Below, in pieces: positions 17,801 through 22,118 of a DNA stretch of 22,118 nt. A model generated the notes under the pieces. It did no database searches, had not been told where the DNA came from, and saw only the letters and a program-made list of their open reading frames with translations. Made by a program: the position numbers and the translations under genes. Each line of letters starts with the position of its first letter. Positions within the stretch are counted from its first letter, which is position 1. The DNA comes from Saccoglossus kowalevskii (taxonomy: Eukaryota > Hemichordata > Enteropneusta > Harrimaniidae), in the NCBI RefSeq assembly GCF_000003605.2, contig NW_003125391.1, forward strand, positions 31,460 through 53,577, written 5' to 3'.

Positions 17801-19898
17801 TCGGAGTAAAAGTTTTTCAAGAAGAAGGCGAAAATAACATTTAGAACGAAGATTAACAAAATAATCATTACAAATAAAAAAAATGAATATATCGTCACAA
17901 AATGATAAAATATCACAGGGGTCAACCCAATGAACACAATTATGTACCAAGTATAGAAGCAATAAAGTTACCTGTTGTCATGAAGAAATCATTTGAAAAA
18001 GTGGATGCGGGGCGCTGGACGACAACAACAACAACGATGACGGACATACAGGTCCGCTTGTCATCTTTGATGACAGGGAAACGAATAAAGCTATGACGTC
18101 ATAGGAACTTCTAATTCTGATTCTTCAAATACAGTGGTGATTTATAACACGCAATAAATGGGCAGTACGTCGGGGTTTTTTTCTTCCCTAAATAATGATG
18201 ATCTATATCAAGTTTGTATCGGATGTATTCACATGTGCATTCCTATATAACAATGTCTATGCATCACGTATAGTAACTAACCTATGAAAGATTATCACAG
18301 TATTATGAGAATGAAGGCAACCTACTTAGTCCAACACATTTCATCAAACCATGTCGTGCACGTCATACTGTCCCATTCTTCAGCGTTGGGGCAATCCCAT
18401 GGTGCTTCGGGTGGTACCTGAATTGATAAAATATGACAGTAAGTACTCTATGTATGTATAACATAACATATCAAACTACCATGACTTTCCTCACGTTCGA
18501 CCTCAAAGACATCGACCACTGATACTACGATACACGTGAAAAGTTGGGAAGGGCTCGATGTTAATTACAAATACCACCCAGTCCCGTATAAGTGAGTGCA
18601 CGCAAAAAAATGTTGCCATCTGAAACGCATAACGGTTATAAATATTTACCTGCATGGCAAGTTTATCAATTGTCCGGAACAGATTGTTTGAATCCATGCG
18701 TGCTATTGGATTGGACCAATTAGGCATATCGTCGTTACTTATTGTCCGTTTCCCCTGAAAAGCAAATAATTAACTACAACATTTGATTGCATGTGTGAGT
18801 GCTGTATTCAAAATAGCGTTGTTAATGTACCACCGTCACTACGCAGCGCGTTCGAATCTCGCGTAAACAATAAATATATATCACACGTGTTGTTTACGTT
18901 GCGTGGGACCCATATCGAACACGACATTTGATATCATTTTGATGGAAACAATAAAAGGATGTTCTGTTGATGTATGACAGTATGTGTGTGTCTGTGTAAT
19001 CAATGTTGTGACGACTTTTATTCAGTAACACACGCACCAAGTGACGATAACTAGACCAAGTGACGACCCTCGCAATTTTCCATAATTTATAATATCTAAT
19101 TGAATTTATAATTAGATTTATAATAATAATAATAATAATATTTAATTGAATTTAACTTTAGTTTGCTAGTGAATGAGTAAGGTATGTTACGATACCAACC
19201 ACAGTCTGAATGATAACACTTTCTTCTTCTGTAACGCGATACGTTTCAATTCCCAGTTCTTTCAATAATTGTGCCAATCTGTATTGCGTGGCACCGACAA
19301 ACATTGCACCAAGATCCACATAACCAATAGATTCATCCTTGAAAAAAAAATATATTACACCAAGGAGATTTACTTACCGATCAAAATTATTTAGCATCGC
19401 ACAGTTCGGTTTGACTAAATGTATTTATTGGATTTCTGGAATAATGATAAATATGAATAATGGCGTGTTTTATACCGAGTGTACTATAGGAGATGAATAA
19501 TTGGATATAGGTATTACACTAAAGACAAATATATAGTAACACATTTATACAATTGTTTCAGTATTGCCTACAGGGGTCGTTATAGGATAAAACGGGCCAG
19601 ACACTTACTTAGATTGATATTTATATACACTTCGCGACTAATAATTTCAGAATTACCGTGCATTGATAAAATACGTATCCATACTCGTAGATGACACACT
19701 GTGGCAGTTTGCATTATACCTTATTTGGAGATGAGGAACTCAAAAATTGGCTACTTTTATACATTTTGTTGAGATTGAAATATTTTAATAAAGCCTAACT
19801 TACCCTCAGAGTAAGCGTTCTTCCGCCAACACGATCTCTTGCTTCTAACACTGTGACCTTCAACCCGTATTGCTTAAGTATTCGAGCAGCTATCAGAC
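8699..19898 (-). CDS. MAO: Monoamine oxidase, flavin-containing; 17 coding exons, first exon not in window
   Basis: MAO oxidatively deaminates monoamines, making aldehyde, ammonia and H2O2, at the mitochondrial outer membrane. Joining 17 exons gives 517 residues in one frame (numbered from the first full codon of exon 2). Seen: the [11 protein letters not shown] part of the FAD Rossmann fold (18-28); [11 protein letters not shown] with Lys281, equivalent to human MAO-B Lys296; EQYSGGCY with Cys378, equivalent to the flavin-linked Cys397; aromatic-cage Tyr379 and Tyr416 (human 398 and 435); [17 protein letters not shown]; and a C-terminal hydrophobic anchor. Spacing between these residues matches human MAO after allowing a 4-residue deletion in exon 9. 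All junctions are GT..AG with compatible phases. The GGG-containing exon 1 is missing. The anchor and SGGCY motif exclude spermine oxidase or L-amino-acid oxidase. MAO-A versus MAO-B cannot be assigned; invertebrate MAOs usually fall outside that split (family knowledge). Residue equivalences use recalled human numbering. Confidence 0.97.
8939..9149. mobile_element. MITE-like element with imperfect terminal inverted repeats
   Basis: Both ends begin TACTGTAAA when read inward; after a diverged stretch of about 10 bases both continue TTCACTGGGTTT, giving inverted ends of about 38 bp. TA at both edges could be the target duplication. Inside, 8958-8979 and 9003-9024 are inverted copies (21 of 22 bases pair), and further copies of the AATTTAAACCCAGTGAA unit sit at 9071-9092 and 9114-9135. 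No coding capacity. It lies in the last MAO intron. Confidence 0.7.
9342..9410 (-). CDS. MAO: MAO exon 14 (69 bp)
   Basis: Acceptor TTTTCAG, donor GTAAGT, phase 0 to 0. Encodes [20 protein letters not shown] and ESK (431-453), matching the poorly conserved vertebrate linker VLNGLGKV..W..EPES. Confidence 0.93.
9525..9636 (-). CDS. MAO: MAO exon 13 (112 bp)
   Basis: Acceptor TATATAG, weak donor GTTATA. Encodes [20 protein letters not shown] then [14 protein letters not shown] (397-430), the highly conserved FAD-binding C-terminal block. Tyr416 is the second aromatic-cage Tyr. 112 bp equals the recalled vertebrate size. Confidence 0.97.
9637..10626 (-). other. MAO intron 12/13 (990 bp), no further features
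   Basis: Bounded by donor GTAAGT of exon 12 and acceptor TATATAG of exon 13. I see no coding block or clear repeat; the open frame at 9895-10134 on the plus strand resembles nothing I know. Confidence 0.6.
10627..10724 (-). CDS. MAO: MAO exon 12 (98 bp), carries the flavin-linked Cys
   Basis: Acceptor AACTAG, donor GTAAGT. Encodes [20 protein letters not shown] then [12 protein letters not shown] (361-392). Cys378 in SGGCY is equivalent to Cys397 of MAO-B/Cys406 of MAO-A, joined to FAD by an 8-alpha-S-cysteinyl bond (established). The Trp-x(5)-SGGCY spacing and Tyr379 of the aromatic cage are kept. Confidence 0.98.
11008..11065 (-). CDS. MAO: MAO exon 11 (58 bp)
   Basis: Acceptor GTTTCAG, donor GTGAGT. 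Encodes [19 protein letters not shown] (342-360), matching vertebrate KKxICELYAKVLGSxEAL. Separated from exon 10 by the largest intron, 2684 bp. Confidence 0.96.
11066..13749 (-). other. MAO intron 10/11 (2684 bp), largest intron
   Basis: No second gene or complete element recognised. There is an octamer-like ATGCAAAT at 11495-11502 and a somewhat CpG-richer portion around 12050-12550, which might mark a regulatory segment or old insertion. Short open frames on both strands at 11591-11997 overlap each other and are probably chance. Confidence 0.6.
13750..13803 (-). CDS. MAO: MAO exon 10 (54 bp)
   Basis: Acceptor GATCCTAG, donor GTAAGT. Encodes [17 protein letters not shown] (324-340). The frame stays open upstream of this acceptor, but only CCTAG gives the phase needed to join exon 9 and yields exactly 54 bp. 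It is the least conserved exon against vertebrates (FILARKADRLAKLTKEE). Confidence 0.88.
13977..14061 (-). CDS. MAO: MAO exon 9 (85 bp)
   Basis: Acceptor ATTCAAG, donor GTATAC. Encodes [20 protein letters not shown] then GSHPALM (296-322). The segment before DDTKP is four residues shorter than in vertebrate MAO (85 against about 97 bp), preserving phase. The deletion overlaps the human MAO-B Tyr326/MAO-A Ile335 selectivity position. Confidence 0.94.
14348..14423 (-). CDS. MAO: MAO exon 8b (76 bp), carries the active-site Lys
   Basis: Acceptor CTTGCAG, donor GTAAGA. Encodes [20 protein letters not shown] then FWIEK (270-294). Lys281 matches human MAO-B Lys296, which hydrogen-bonds a water at flavin N5 (established). 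84 + 76 = 160 bp equals the recalled vertebrate exon 8. Confidence 0.97.
14993..15076 (-). CDS. MAO: MAO exon 8a (84 bp), first half of vertebrate exon 8
   Basis: Acceptor GTTTCAG, donor GTGCGT, phase 0 to 0. Encodes [20 protein letters not shown] (244-263), equivalent to vertebrate [20 protein letters not shown]. Confidence 0.96.
15244..15332 (-). CDS. MAO: MAO exon 7b (89 bp), second half of vertebrate exon 7
   Basis: Acceptor CCCACAG, donor GTATGG. Encodes [20 protein letters not shown] and continues to GVYK (212-241), matching the V..PV..VDQ..N.I.ETLNHE strand-rich segment of MAO. One residue longer overall than vertebrate exon 7 (153 against about 150 bp for both halves). Confidence 0.95.
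15333..16239 (-). other. MAO intron 7a/7b (907 bp), one of three extra introns
   Basis: Interrupts what is a single exon in vertebrates. Contains an 88-codon plus-strand frame (15572-15838) with no recognised similarity and no defined repeat. Confidence 0.6.
16240..16303 (-). CDS. MAO: MAO exon 7a (64 bp), first half of vertebrate exon 7
   Basis: Acceptor CTTTCAG, donor GTAAGA. Encodes [20 protein letters not shown] (191-210), matching vertebrate [20 protein letters not shown], and ends in phase 1. Confidence 0.96.
16618..16655 (-). CDS. MAO: MAO exon 6b (38 bp), second half of vertebrate exon 6
   Basis: A very short exon with acceptor CTGCAG and donor GTATTG. It completes the split Gly codon and encodes [12 protein letters not shown] (179-190), taking the place of vertebrate TTRIFSVTNGGQ. 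104 + 38 = 142 bp, the size I recall for the undivided vertebrate exon. His183 falls at the human Ile199/Phe208 gate position. Confidence 0.92.
16759..16862 (-). CDS. MAO: MAO exon 6a (104 bp), first half of vertebrate exon 6
   Basis: Acceptor CCCTAG, donor GTAATA. Residues 143-178, including [13 protein letters not shown] and [13 protein letters not shown] (vertebrate ALWFLWYVKQCGG). Asn156 aligns with human MAO-A Asn181/MAO-B Cys172. Translation past the donor soon reaches a stop, so splicing here is required. Follows a 1463-bp intron. Confidence 0.95.
17584..17609. repeat. Inverted repeat TCAGACTA/TAGTCTGA
   Basis: 8-bp perfect arms (17584-17591 and 17602-17609) around a 10-base A+T loop. 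It is flanked on both sides by AATAATAAGG, also seen as CAATAATAAGGCTCAG, so it may be the end of a small repeat family. Confidence 0.5.
17661..17877. repeat. Diverged tandem duplication, about 120-127-bp period
   Basis: Two copies (17661-17750 and 17784-17877) share AAACCAA, TTTTCAAGAAGAAG, CGAAAAT.ACATT and an exact 20-base AAAATAATCATTACAAATAA. A third, weaker copy may start near 17941 (TACCAAGTATAGAAGCAAT). Downstream GGTCCGCTTGTCATCTTTGA at 18051-18070 resembles the tail of dispersed invertebrate repeats as I remember them. Confidence 0.7.
18021..18035. repeat. ACA trinucleotide microsatellite
   Basis: Four to five ACA units within an intron; too short to classify further. Confidence 0.7.
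18326..18417 (-). CDS. MAO: MAO exon 5 (92 bp)
   Basis: Acceptor AATTCAG, donor GTAGGT, ends in phase 2. Residues 113-143: [18 protein letters not shown] then FDEMCWTK, matching the vertebrate APWEA..EWDxMTMKEL..CWT segment. Confidence 0.97.
18650..18754 (-). CDS. MAO: MAO exon 4 (105 bp)
   Basis: Acceptor CTTTTCAG, donor GTAAAT, phase 0 to 0, residues 78-112. Encodes [18 protein letters not shown], equivalent to vertebrate VWNPITYLDHNNFWRTMD. Confidence 0.97.
18814..18859 (+). repeat. tRNA-like Pol III promoter fragment, probable SINE relic
   Basis: An A-box-like TAGCGTTGTTA at 18814 and a B-box-like CGTTCGAATCT at 18849-18859 (9 of 11 to the consensus) are spaced as in a tRNA. No cloverleaf acceptor stem is evident, so this is a degraded tRNA-derived SINE head rather than a tRNA gene. 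It lies in the MAO intron between exons 3 and 4. Confidence 0.45.
18862..18898. repeat. Inverted repeat CGTAAACAA/TTGTTTACG
   Basis: Perfect 9-bp arms (18862-18870 and 18890-18898) around a 19-base loop containing ACACGTGT. It begins right after the SINE-like B box. Possibly part of the same old insertion. Confidence 0.5.
19094..19117. repeat. Inverted repeat ATCTAATT/AATTAGAT
   Basis: 8-bp arms around GAATTTAT, directly beside the ATA microsatellite. A+T simple sequence readily produces this by chance. Confidence 0.4.
19119..19141. repeat. (ATA)n microsatellite
   Basis: About seven uninterrupted TAA/ATA units, 60 bp from MAO exon 3. Likely length-polymorphic. Confidence 0.9.
19200..19337 (-). 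CDS. MAO: MAO exon 3 (138 bp)
   Basis: Acceptor TTTCAAG after a poly-T tract. Phase 0 to 0, residues 32-77. Contains [16 protein letters not shown], equivalent to the vertebrate VDVGGAYVGPTQNR segment, then [12 protein letters not shown]. The donor is the weak GTTGGT; it is chosen because it gives exactly 138 bp and joins in phase to GKRTISND of exon 4. Confidence 0.95.
19804..19898 (-). CDS. MAO: MAO exon 2 (95 bp)
   Basis: Acceptor TTACAG, then GT completing a Gly codon begun in exon 1; donor GTAAGT. Encodes residues 1-31, including beta-strand 2 of the Rossmann fold, [14 protein letters not shown], whose Glu normally binds the FAD adenosine ribose. The GxGxxG loop should sit at the end of the unseen exon 1. 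The 95-bp size matches my recollection of vertebrate exon 2. Confidence 0.97.
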
Positions 19899-20528
19899 CT
19901 GTAAGACGGCAAAGTTGAATTAAAAAAATACAAAGATGTAAATGTTCTCAGTTGTTATGGGCCAAATTATGTCACTCACTCTGACATAACAATGAACTTT
20001 CTAGACTTATCATTTAATCCATATTCAGTAATATGGGTACTGTATATAGTCACGTGGTTTCACAGTACTGGTGACACAGCATTTACAACACATTGAAAAA
20101 TGTGTTCAAAACACCTAATCATCATCGATAAACATGTTACACATTCAATTTGATTGGCTGAATATTAAGATTGGTTTTGAAAATCAGTCATCCTGAGTAT
20201 TGCGAATGTGGGGTAGGCAGAGAGAGTTTCTATATTTTGCTTGAACATATTTTGTTAGAATTCTGTGTGATCAAATAAAGCATTTTACTGGCGTTATGTA
20301 CAACGTCGCATGGGGCCAATGAACAAGACGCGAAGTGTGGCACGCTTTCTCCACTAGAACTAACCGGATGACAGTCTAACTACCTATATAAACAATGGAA
20401 TGCTCTGCTTATCAATGTTCATCATAAATAATACTATTTACTCAAAAAAACACCATTGTACATTGTCATTAGTAGTGTTCACGCTACACGAAGTTCGGGG
20501 TAAAATTTAAAAGGCGACAGTCTCGCGC
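19899..20528. other. Sequence between MAO exon 2 and the antisense gene start
   Basis: Expected to be MAO intron 1 or to hold MAO exon 1. I searched the minus strand for a donor preceded by a hydrophobic strand and Gly-x-Gly-x-x-Gly and found none. Nothing else recognised. Confidence 0.5.
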
Positions 20529-20540
20529 CACGCATGCGCG
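20529..20540 (+). promoter_or_regulatory. NRF-1-like site
   Basis: CACGCATGCGCG agrees with the NRF-1 consensus YGCGCAYGCGCR at 11 of 12 positions. It lies 28 bp before the start codon of the plus-strand first exon. NRF-1 sites are typical of core promoters of housekeeping and mitochondrial genes (established). Confidence 0.55.
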
Positions 20541-20554
20541 AGATATTAGAGTCG

Positions 20555-20561
20555 CATATAA
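20555..20561 (+). promoter_or_regulatory. TATA-like box
   Basis: CATATAAA-like run just before the AACAAAGATGG start context. It is so close to the ATG that it cannot be a normal TATA box for this start unless transcription begins at or after the ATG. Probably part of a short leader. Confidence 0.2.
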
Positions 20562-20567
20562 ACAAAG

Positions 20568-20632
20568 ATGGCGACTTTGACTGTTGCGCAGATCAACGAG
20601 TACAAACTGAGACGTCACCAAGCTTCAATTAG
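20568..20632 (+). CDS. First coding exon of an unrecognised plus-strand gene
   Basis: ATG in a good Kozak context (AACAAAGATGG) with an in-frame TAA 9 bases upstream. Encodes MATLTVAQINEYKLRRHQAS plus Ile and two bases of the next codon, then a donor GTATGT. 65 bp, phase 2. The NRF-1-like site directly upstream supports a promoter. I do not recognise the protein and found no second exon up to 22118, so the rest lies in a longer intron beyond the window. Orientation is opposite to MAO. A chance ATG frame remains possible. Confidence 0.5.
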
Positions 20633-21469
20633 GTATGTTTTCACGTGATTGGAAAATATCGAAGGAGTCACCGGCGGTAATTAGTGCAATTAGTCATTAG
20701 TCGAGCCTAGGTCAAACCTCATACTTGAAATTCCATTAGAAAGAGCGCATTGAATTGTGGGAAAATCAATGTTTATCAACACAATTGTCGCACATACACA
20801 GCGCATTTTTATGGAAATTTGGACAGGTCTTAGACATGTTAAATGTGAAACAGGCTTCAAAGTGATTTTCTGTGACAATATTTGAACTAGCCTGACGAGG
20901 TCACGTGAGTTATGCCCACTGCGTGCTCCAAACCCAGTTAGTGATATCTGATGCCGTTCGGCCGGCGAGGGCCTACTCACGCCCACATGTCAGGCTATAT
21001 TTCAACATACTTTGATTATGGCCTGCAATTTGGGGTTTGTTTTATCCCATAGTCACCATGAACAAGTTGTTTGAAAAGCAAGCTGTTGGTGGTGCTGATA
21101 ACAATACTGTGTTGTAAAACAGCTGGTCCGGGTTCAATTTTTGAAAAGTAGTTACGTAATAGGTTTATACAATAGTGTTTGACCATTGAAAGTGGTAACA
21201 GAGGATGGCATGTGGGTTTTATTTCAAGCAATATTAGTATTGTAAGTTTGTGAAAAATTGCTTTTTGAAGTTTTATTTTCTGTTTTTGATGTTTGATTTT
21301 CATTCTGGCTTTATTTTTAAAAAGTGTCATTTTTTTGTCGTTCATTACTGTTAAGGATGATTGTATTGTATGTTCATTTAGGCAGGACTCCAGAAGACGT
21401 ACCTACACTTTATGCAATTTTTTTTTAATTATGCACTGTCTTGTCCACTGTACCACGAGTGTCTTCACA

Positions 21470-21499
21470 CAAGAGATAGGATTTAAGTCCTATCTCTTG
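21470..21499. repeat. Near-perfect 30-bp palindrome
   Basis: CAAGAGATAGGA at 21470-21481 pairs exactly with TCCTATCTCTTG at 21488-21499; the six central bases continue the palindrome with one mismatch. It is flanked by direct copies of TGTCTTCAC at 21460-21468 and 21504-21512. It could form a cruciform in DNA or a strong hairpin in RNA. Confidence 0.85.
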
Positions 21500-21530
21500 C
21501 ACTGTCTTCACTAGCATTCAAAAATCTAAC

Positions 21531-21602
21531 TAAACATACTGGATTCGAACCAGCGATCGCTCACATTACTGACATAGTACAAATCAACTGAGTTATGTGG
21601 GT
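21531..21602 (-). repeat. tRNA-like unit 1, SINE or tRNA pseudogene
   Basis: On the minus strand, A box TAACTCAGTTG (21595 down to 21585) and a perfect B box GGTTCGAATCC (21551 down to 21541). The T-stem pairs fully (GCTGG with CCAGT), but the would-be acceptor strands (ACCCACA and ATGTTTA) do not pair, so it is not a functional tRNA. Confidence 0.6.
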
Positions 21603-21674
21603 AGTCATGCAAATTGAATAATTTGTTGTCATATTTAGCTTTATTGCCAAATAGTGTTTGCGAGAAAAAGATGG

Positions 21675-21745
21675 GCAGGCAAGGGAATTGAACCCGGCTC
21701 CTCCTGATCACTATGTAGAGAACTGACCCAGAGACCACGATGGAT
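21675..21745 (-). repeat. tRNA-like unit 2, SINE or tRNA pseudogene
   Basis: B box GGTTCAATTCC (21694 down to 21684) with a tRNA-type T arm GCCGGGTTCAATTCCC. The A-box region, TGGTCTCTGGGTCAGTT, is degenerate. Same orientation as unit 1, about 140 bp away. Confidence 0.5.
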
Positions 21746-21928
21746 TGACTGGTTTTGTTTGCATTTGATAAGAGTATATAGTGTGTATATATATAGAAAT
21801 ACAACATATTTCTATTATTGAGTTACAATTGTCCAAAAAATTGGCAATTTTGTATTTTTACTTGTGTAAACTATATACATGGCATAACCCGTTAGTGTAC
21901 ATTTTGCCAATTGGGTGTTTGCCATTTG

Positions 21929-22016
21929 CGTTGCCCATACCTGACCCGACCCTAACCCTAATGCCAAGACACGTTCCTGTTAATAATTCCGTTGCCCATA
22001 CCTGACCCGACCCTAA
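21929..22016. repeat. Two copies of a 27-bp direct repeat, 61-bp period
   Basis: CGTTGCCCATACCTGACCCG continuing ACCCTAA is present exactly at 21929-21955 and 21990-22016. Copy 1 runs into a second CCCTAA unit (CCCTAACCCTAA), the animal telomere motif, but only two units occur. Confidence 0.9.
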
Positions 22017-22118
22017 ACTTAATGTTTATATTTGCTCAATAATGATACTCTGTTGTGCACTGTCTGCGGGTAAGTTGCATTGATGTCAACTGATTAAACA
22101 AGTCGCGTTTAAGTAATT

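Larger units (their letters stand above)
16863..18325 (-). other. MAO intron 5/6a (1463 bp) with repeats
   Basis: Holds several repeated sequences: AATAATA-rich motifs around 17250-17620, an inverted repeat at 17584-17609, a diverged tandem repeat at 17661-17877 and an ACA microsatellite at 18021-18035. It looks like an accumulation site for old repeats rather than a gene. Confidence 0.6.

Noticed and set aside
19985..20040. Minus-strand open segment before GTGAGT near 19980 as MAO exon 1
   Set aside because: It joins in phase but encodes no glycine-rich dinucleotide-binding loop.
20690..20986. 98-codon minus-strand ORF upstream of MAO exon 2
   Set aside because: No Rossmann motif and no family match; it lies downstream of the plus-strand exon donor and looks like a chance frame.
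21929..21955. Minus-strand GTCGGGTCAG/GTATGG as a MAO exon 1 end
   Set aside because: The phase would fit and the last residues would be Gly-Ser-Gly, but the upstream translation has no hydrophobic strand, and the sequence is part of a direct repeat.
21953..21961. Interstitial telomere array
   Set aside because: Only two CCCTAA units; too short to call.
1..22118. Bacterial features such as operons, CRISPR arrays, Shine-Dalgarno sites or phage genes
   Set aside because: The window has spliced eukaryotic gene structure; no regularly spaced repeats or prokaryotic gene arrangement is present.

Overview
The window is animal nuclear DNA: A+T-rich, with one spliced gene made of short coding blocks bounded by GT..AG introns, plus decayed transposons, tRNA-derived fragments and microsatellites. 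Nothing bacterial is present (no operons, no long open frames). The BEL/Pao retrotransposon relic and the intron-rich gene suggest an invertebrate, probably marine, but I cannot name the group.

The main feature, on the minus strand from 19898 down to 8699, is a flavin-containing monoamine oxidase (MAO). I reconstructed 17 coding exons (homologues of vertebrate exons 2 to 15) totalling 1556 nt and 517 residues with one unbroken frame, ending at a TAA stop. They carry the second half of the FAD-binding Rossmann motif, the active-site Lys, the SGGCY motif with the flavin-linked Cys, the aromatic-cage Tyr pair and a C-terminal membrane anchor. As I recall the vertebrate exon sizes, most are reproduced exactly. 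Vertebrate exons 6, 7 and 8 are each split in two here. The first exon (N-terminus and GGG motif) was not found and probably lies beyond 22118.

Layout on plus coordinates: 1-360, nothing recognised; 366-3093, a dead BEL/Pao retrotransposon on the plus strand with gag, RT, RNase H and integrase C-terminal remnants but without the RT palm and integrase core; 3096-8690, mostly unassigned intergenic sequence with a (CGCCC)4 tract and several unexplained minus-strand open stretches at 5673-8266; 8699-19898, the MAO gene, with a 211-bp MITE-like element in its last intron, a diverged tandem repeat in the 1.46-kb intron, and a tRNA-like SINE fragment in the intron between exons 3 and 4; 20529-20632, an NRF-1-like site, a TATA-like box and a short first coding exon of an unrecognised plus-strand gene; 21460-22016, a 30-bp palindrome, two tRNA-like units and a 27-bp direct repeat.

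If MAO exon 1 lies upstream of the window, the plus-strand gene starts inside MAO intron 1 in antisense orientation. The alternative is a head-to-head pair whose MAO first exon I failed to see. No new biological system is evident. The most interesting features are the unusual residues in the MAO substrate cavity, the three extra introns, and the antisense gene start.
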